A model generated the notes under the pieces. It was not told the origin of the DNA and ran no database searches. It saw nothing but the letters and a program-made list of their open reading frames with translations. Below are positions 6,154-8,157 of a stretch of 8,157 bases of DNA, piece by piece. Where the stretch lies: assembly GCA_023379465.1 (NCBI GenBank), contig JAMCTM010000017.1, positions 1-8,157 on the forward strand, given 5' to 3'. The stretch's first letter is position 1. Every line of letters starts with the position of its first letter. Origin of the DNA: Patescibacteria group bacterium (GTDB taxonomy: Bacteria > Patescibacteria > Microgenomatia > Levybacterales > UBA12049). Both the position numbers and the translations under genes were made by a program.

Positions 6154-6891
6154 TTAGATTTCCGTCTCCGCCAATAGAGGCAGGTGATCCGAAGCACCGG
6201 ATTTGCCAAGCCAAAATTTTCTAATCTTTACACCTCTTCCCATAAACATATGATCAATCCTGTATTTCAAGCCATCCACCTTAAATCCTTTATAGTCAGC
6301 GGGGTAAACGCTCCAGGTAGGCAGAAACGAACCCTGATCAGCGTTTTTTAAAATCTTTGCTATTGATTTTACCTCCGGGCTTTCCGGTGCGGCATTAAAA
6401 TCACCAAGAAGTATTGTGTTTTGGCTTTTTAAAAGCCCAATGAGTTTCTCTGTCTGTTTTTTTCTGATGTTTGAGACGGCCAGCTTATCCGAATAGGATA
6501 AATGGGTGTTAAAAACAGTCAAAGATTTGCCGCCGATAGAAAATTGTGTTTCAACCGCGATCCTTGGTTCTGTCTGGGAGTCGCCTTTATATTCCTCAAT
6601 CCCGCTTAAAAATATACATTTTGATTTTAAAGGCTTAATTCTCGACAGGGTGGCGTTGCCGATATCAAAAACGGGCACATGCCTATCCGTCGTGAAAGCC
6701 TTACAGTATGTTAAAAAGTATCCAAGTTTATCGGCGATAAAAGATCCTATGTTTATCCCTCCCTTAACAGCGTCTTTCTCTATAACCTCCTGAAGACCGA
6801 TAATATCGGCATTTTCCCTTTCCAGAAAATCTATAATCCTGTCTAAATTTTTTCCCTTCCAGATATTCCAGGAAATAATCTTTATCCGCAT
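6154..6891 (-). CDS. Endonuclease/exonuclease/phosphatase-fold metal-dependent hydrolase
   Basis: The EEP fold cleaves phosphoester bonds in DNA, RNA, phosphoinositides or other small phosphates using Mg2+. All core motifs are in order: SWNIW (7-11, Asn9), LQEV (33-36, metal ligand Glu35), NTHLS (128-132, His130), GDFNA (163-167, Asp164 and Asn166), IDHMF (212-216) and SDHLPL (234-239, Asp235-His236). The internal GNATLSR (78-84) matches the GNALLSR-type segment common in this group. Length (245) is normal. There is no signal peptide or membrane segment, so it should be cytoplasmic. It lacks the features that would identify it as the AP endonuclease ExoIII, so the substrate is unknown. The gene is monocistronic, convergent with the exporter and divergent from the sugar-acid kinase. 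The ATG coincides with the predicted transcription start. Confidence 0.9.
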   Translation of the reverse strand: MRIKIISWNIWKGKNLDRIIDFLERENADIIGLQEVIEKDAVKGGINIGSFIADKLGYFLTYCKAFTTDRHVPVFDIGNATLSRIKPLKSKCIFLSGIEEYKGDSQTEPRIAVETQFSIGGKSLTVFNTHLSYSDKLAVSNIRKKQTEKLIGLLKSQNTILLGDFNAAPESPEVKSIAKILKNADQGSFLPTWSVYPADYKGFKVDGLKYRIDHMFMGRGVKIRKFWLGKSGASDHLPLLAETEI

Positions 6892-6906
6892 GCCTTAATT
6901 ATACCA
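6891..6906 (-). promoter_or_regulatory. Extended -10 promoter of the EEP hydrolase gene, leaderless
   Basis: On the minus strand TGG (6906-6904) directly precedes a perfect TATAAT (6903-6898), an extended -10 that can work without a good -35; the bases at the -35 position are only a T-run. Six bases after the -10 is the A of the ATG at 6891, so the transcript should start on its own start codon. Confidence 0.65.
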
Positions 6907-6952
6907 CCGAACCGGGCATTAAAAAATTAAATTCGTCAAAATTACCCCATGG

Positions 6953-6988
6953 TTGATTATTATATAAAAGTTTGTTATATTCCTGTTT
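6953..6988 (+). promoter_or_regulatory. Promoter of the four-carbon acid sugar kinase gene
   Basis: TTGATT (6953-6958) and TATATT (6976-6981) are separated by exactly 17 bases, with TGT at 6973-6975 giving an extended -10. The expected start is about 6988, leaving only about six bases before the ATG at 6994 and no room for a Shine-Dalgarno sequence. Confidence 0.65.
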
Positions 6989-6993
6989 AAAAC

Positions 6994-8151
6994 ATGGCAA
7001 AAAAAATATTGTGCTGCTCAGATGATGCTACAGGAGCCTTAGACGCAGGAGGCGCTTTCCATTCAAGAGGATACGAAACTGTTATTAGGCTTCAACAAGA
7101 TAAACCGGAAATCTCCCAAATTGAATGTCTGATTCTAGATCTTAATTCCAGATATAATAATCCAAAAGTAAGCAGAAATAAACTTGGCCGAGCAATTGAG
7201 ATGAATGGCCTGGGATCAACGATACCTCTGTTTTTAAAAATTGATTCTACTTTACGAGGCAATTTTTTAAGCGATATAGACATATTGCAACAATTTAACA
7301 CTAATAAACCAATATTTATAGCACCCGCATTCCCATTTCATGGTAGGCTTTGCGTTAACGGGGTGTATCTTATAAAAGAAAGGCCGGTTATGGAAACAGA
7401 ATTTGTAAGGGACAGGGCCTTTCATAAAACTAGCTCATTAATTCATGAGAACAGAACCGATACGGAGCATATCAACTGGAGATTGTTGGATAAAGGAATA
7501 GGCAATATTCTAAGAATAACAGCAAAGTCAAAAAAAAGAAAATTCACATTTGACACTCGTGATCAAACTGATTTAGAACTCATAGTAAAGGCGGGAATAT
7601 CTATAGGAGCATCAATGGCTGGCTCGTCAGGTTTAGCAAGCGCGTTACCAAAGATTTCCGATAAGCAAGTTGGCTTTGCGATCGACAAAACGAAACCAAC
7701 ACTTTTTGTTATTGGCAGTATTAATCAAGTTTCAAGATTACAGAGAGATGCCTTTAAAAATCTGGGAACTCCAGGCGTGGAATTATCAAGCAAGGACATT
7801 GGTAATAGCAAATCTCTGCAAGCTGTAAAAGACTATCTGCAAAAGCAATTGAAAAAAAGTAAAGCGGTGTACATTTCCGGCCCAAATGAAATCGTGAATA
7901 ATGAAGTAATGCGGCGTAAAATTGAACAGTCTATTTCTGAAGTAACAAATATTTCAAAAGTTATGCATAATCTGGTTATCGTTGGCGGGAAAACTACTAG
8001 AGCGACCCTAAGCGGAAGAAATATAGATAAATTACTGATACAATCAGAGTATGAGTCGGGAATACCAATTTCTGCCCACCCTAATAGACCCGAGCTAATT
8101 CTTACCAAAGCCGGTGGGTTCGGTCACCAAAATACCTTGGTATTTTGGTGA
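6994..8151 (+). CDS. Four-carbon acid sugar kinase family protein (DUF1537), C-terminus doubtful
   Basis: Characterised members (OtnK, DtnK and relatives) use ATP to phosphorylate four-carbon sugar acids such as D-erythronate, L-threonate or D-threonate in catabolic pathways. The family's motifs are clear: SDDATGALDAGG (9-20) and KIDSTLRGN (82-90) in the substrate-binding N-terminal domain, APAFPFHGR (110-118), then AGSSGLA (209-215), GGKTTRATL (331-339) and KAGGFG (372-377) in the nucleotide-binding C-terminal domain. Usual family length is about 400 or more, and the protein normally continues past the KSGxFG motif. Here only eight residues follow, and the last few codons plus the TGA stop lie in the second arm of a perfect inverted repeat at the window edge, so the real end is probably lost. 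Base composition looks more AT-rich than the genes to the left. No dehydrogenase, isomerase or aldolase partner is visible. The specific substrate cannot be assigned. Confidence 0.88.
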   Translation: MAKKILCCSDDATGALDAGGAFHSRGYETVIRLQQDKPEISQIECLILDLNSRYNNPKVSRNKLGRAIEMNGLGSTIPLFLKIDSTLRGNFLSDIDILQQFNTNKPIFIAPAFPFHGRLCVNGVYLIKERPVMETEFVRDRAFHKTSSLIHENRTDTEHINWRLLDKGIGNILRITAKSKKRKFTFDTRDQTDLELIVKAGISIGASMAGSSGLASALPKISDKQVGFAIDKTKPTLFVIGSINQVSRLQRDAFKNLGTPGVELSSKDIGNSKSLQAVKDYLQKQLKKSKAVYISGPNEIVNNEVMRRKIEQSISEVTNISKVMHNLVIVGGKTTRATLSGRNIDKLLIQSEYESGIPISAHPNRPELILTKAGGFGHQNTLVFW

Positions 8152-8157
8152 CCGAAC
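8118..8157. repeat. Perfect 19-bp inverted repeat with 2-base centre at the window end
   Basis: GTTCGGTCACCAAAATACC (8118-8136) is followed by TT and then its exact reverse complement (8139-8157), which ends on the last base of the window. The left arm encodes the conserved FGHQNT segment of the kinase; the right arm supplies VFW and the TGA stop. This is most simply a fold-back artefact at a contig end. A genuine hairpin terminator whose T-run lies beyond the edge is the alternative. Confidence 0.9.

Noticed and set aside
1..8157. Recoded UGA (as in Gracilibacteria or Absconditabacteria), since seven genes end in TAA/TAG
   Set aside because: All the well-known proteins read through fully under the standard code at normal length without needing UGA as an amino acid, and seven stops are too few to infer recoding.

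Overview
This 8,157-base window carries eight protein-coding genes packed closely together, with no RNA genes, no CRISPR array and no recognisable mobile element. The gene set is ordinary bacterial. Moderate base composition, Lys/Ile-rich proteins, short spacers, no Shine-Dalgarno sequence at a usable distance before any start, and an export adaptor lacking its coiled-coil hairpin together suggest a small-genome, single-membrane lineage. Candidate Phyla Radiation/Patescibacteria is my best guess (inference, moderate confidence). All seven complete genes end in TAA or TAG.

Left part (1-2365): a 134-base AT-rich spacer is followed by a minus-strand D-alanyl-D-alanine carboxypeptidase. Divergent from it is a plus-strand type II NADH dehydrogenase-like flavoprotein. 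The 62 bases between them hold two back-to-back promoters whose elements interleave, so the two genes probably compete for RNA polymerase.

Middle part (2371-6139): a four-gene plus-strand operon encodes a MarR-family regulator, a HlyD/AcrA-type adaptor, a second shorter EmrA-like adaptor and a DHA2-family 14-helix drug exporter. It is driven by a near-perfect sigma-70-type promoter whose -35 box lies inside one inverted repeat and whose start point lies inside another. This is a classic self-repressed multidrug efflux layout, with the unusual twist of two adaptors, one of them without a hairpin.

Right part (6154-8157): a minus-strand endonuclease/exonuclease/phosphatase-fold hydrolase converges on the exporter. 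Divergent from it is a plus-strand four-carbon acid sugar kinase (DUF1537 family). That gene runs into a perfect 19-bp inverted repeat with a 2-base centre, which ends on the last base of the window and supplies the gene's stop codon. It looks like a fold-back assembly artefact at a contig end, so the true C-terminus is probably missing.

The most interesting window-wide signal is that four of the five predicted promoters place the transcription start 0-9 bases before the start codon, suggesting widespread leaderless or near-leaderless translation.
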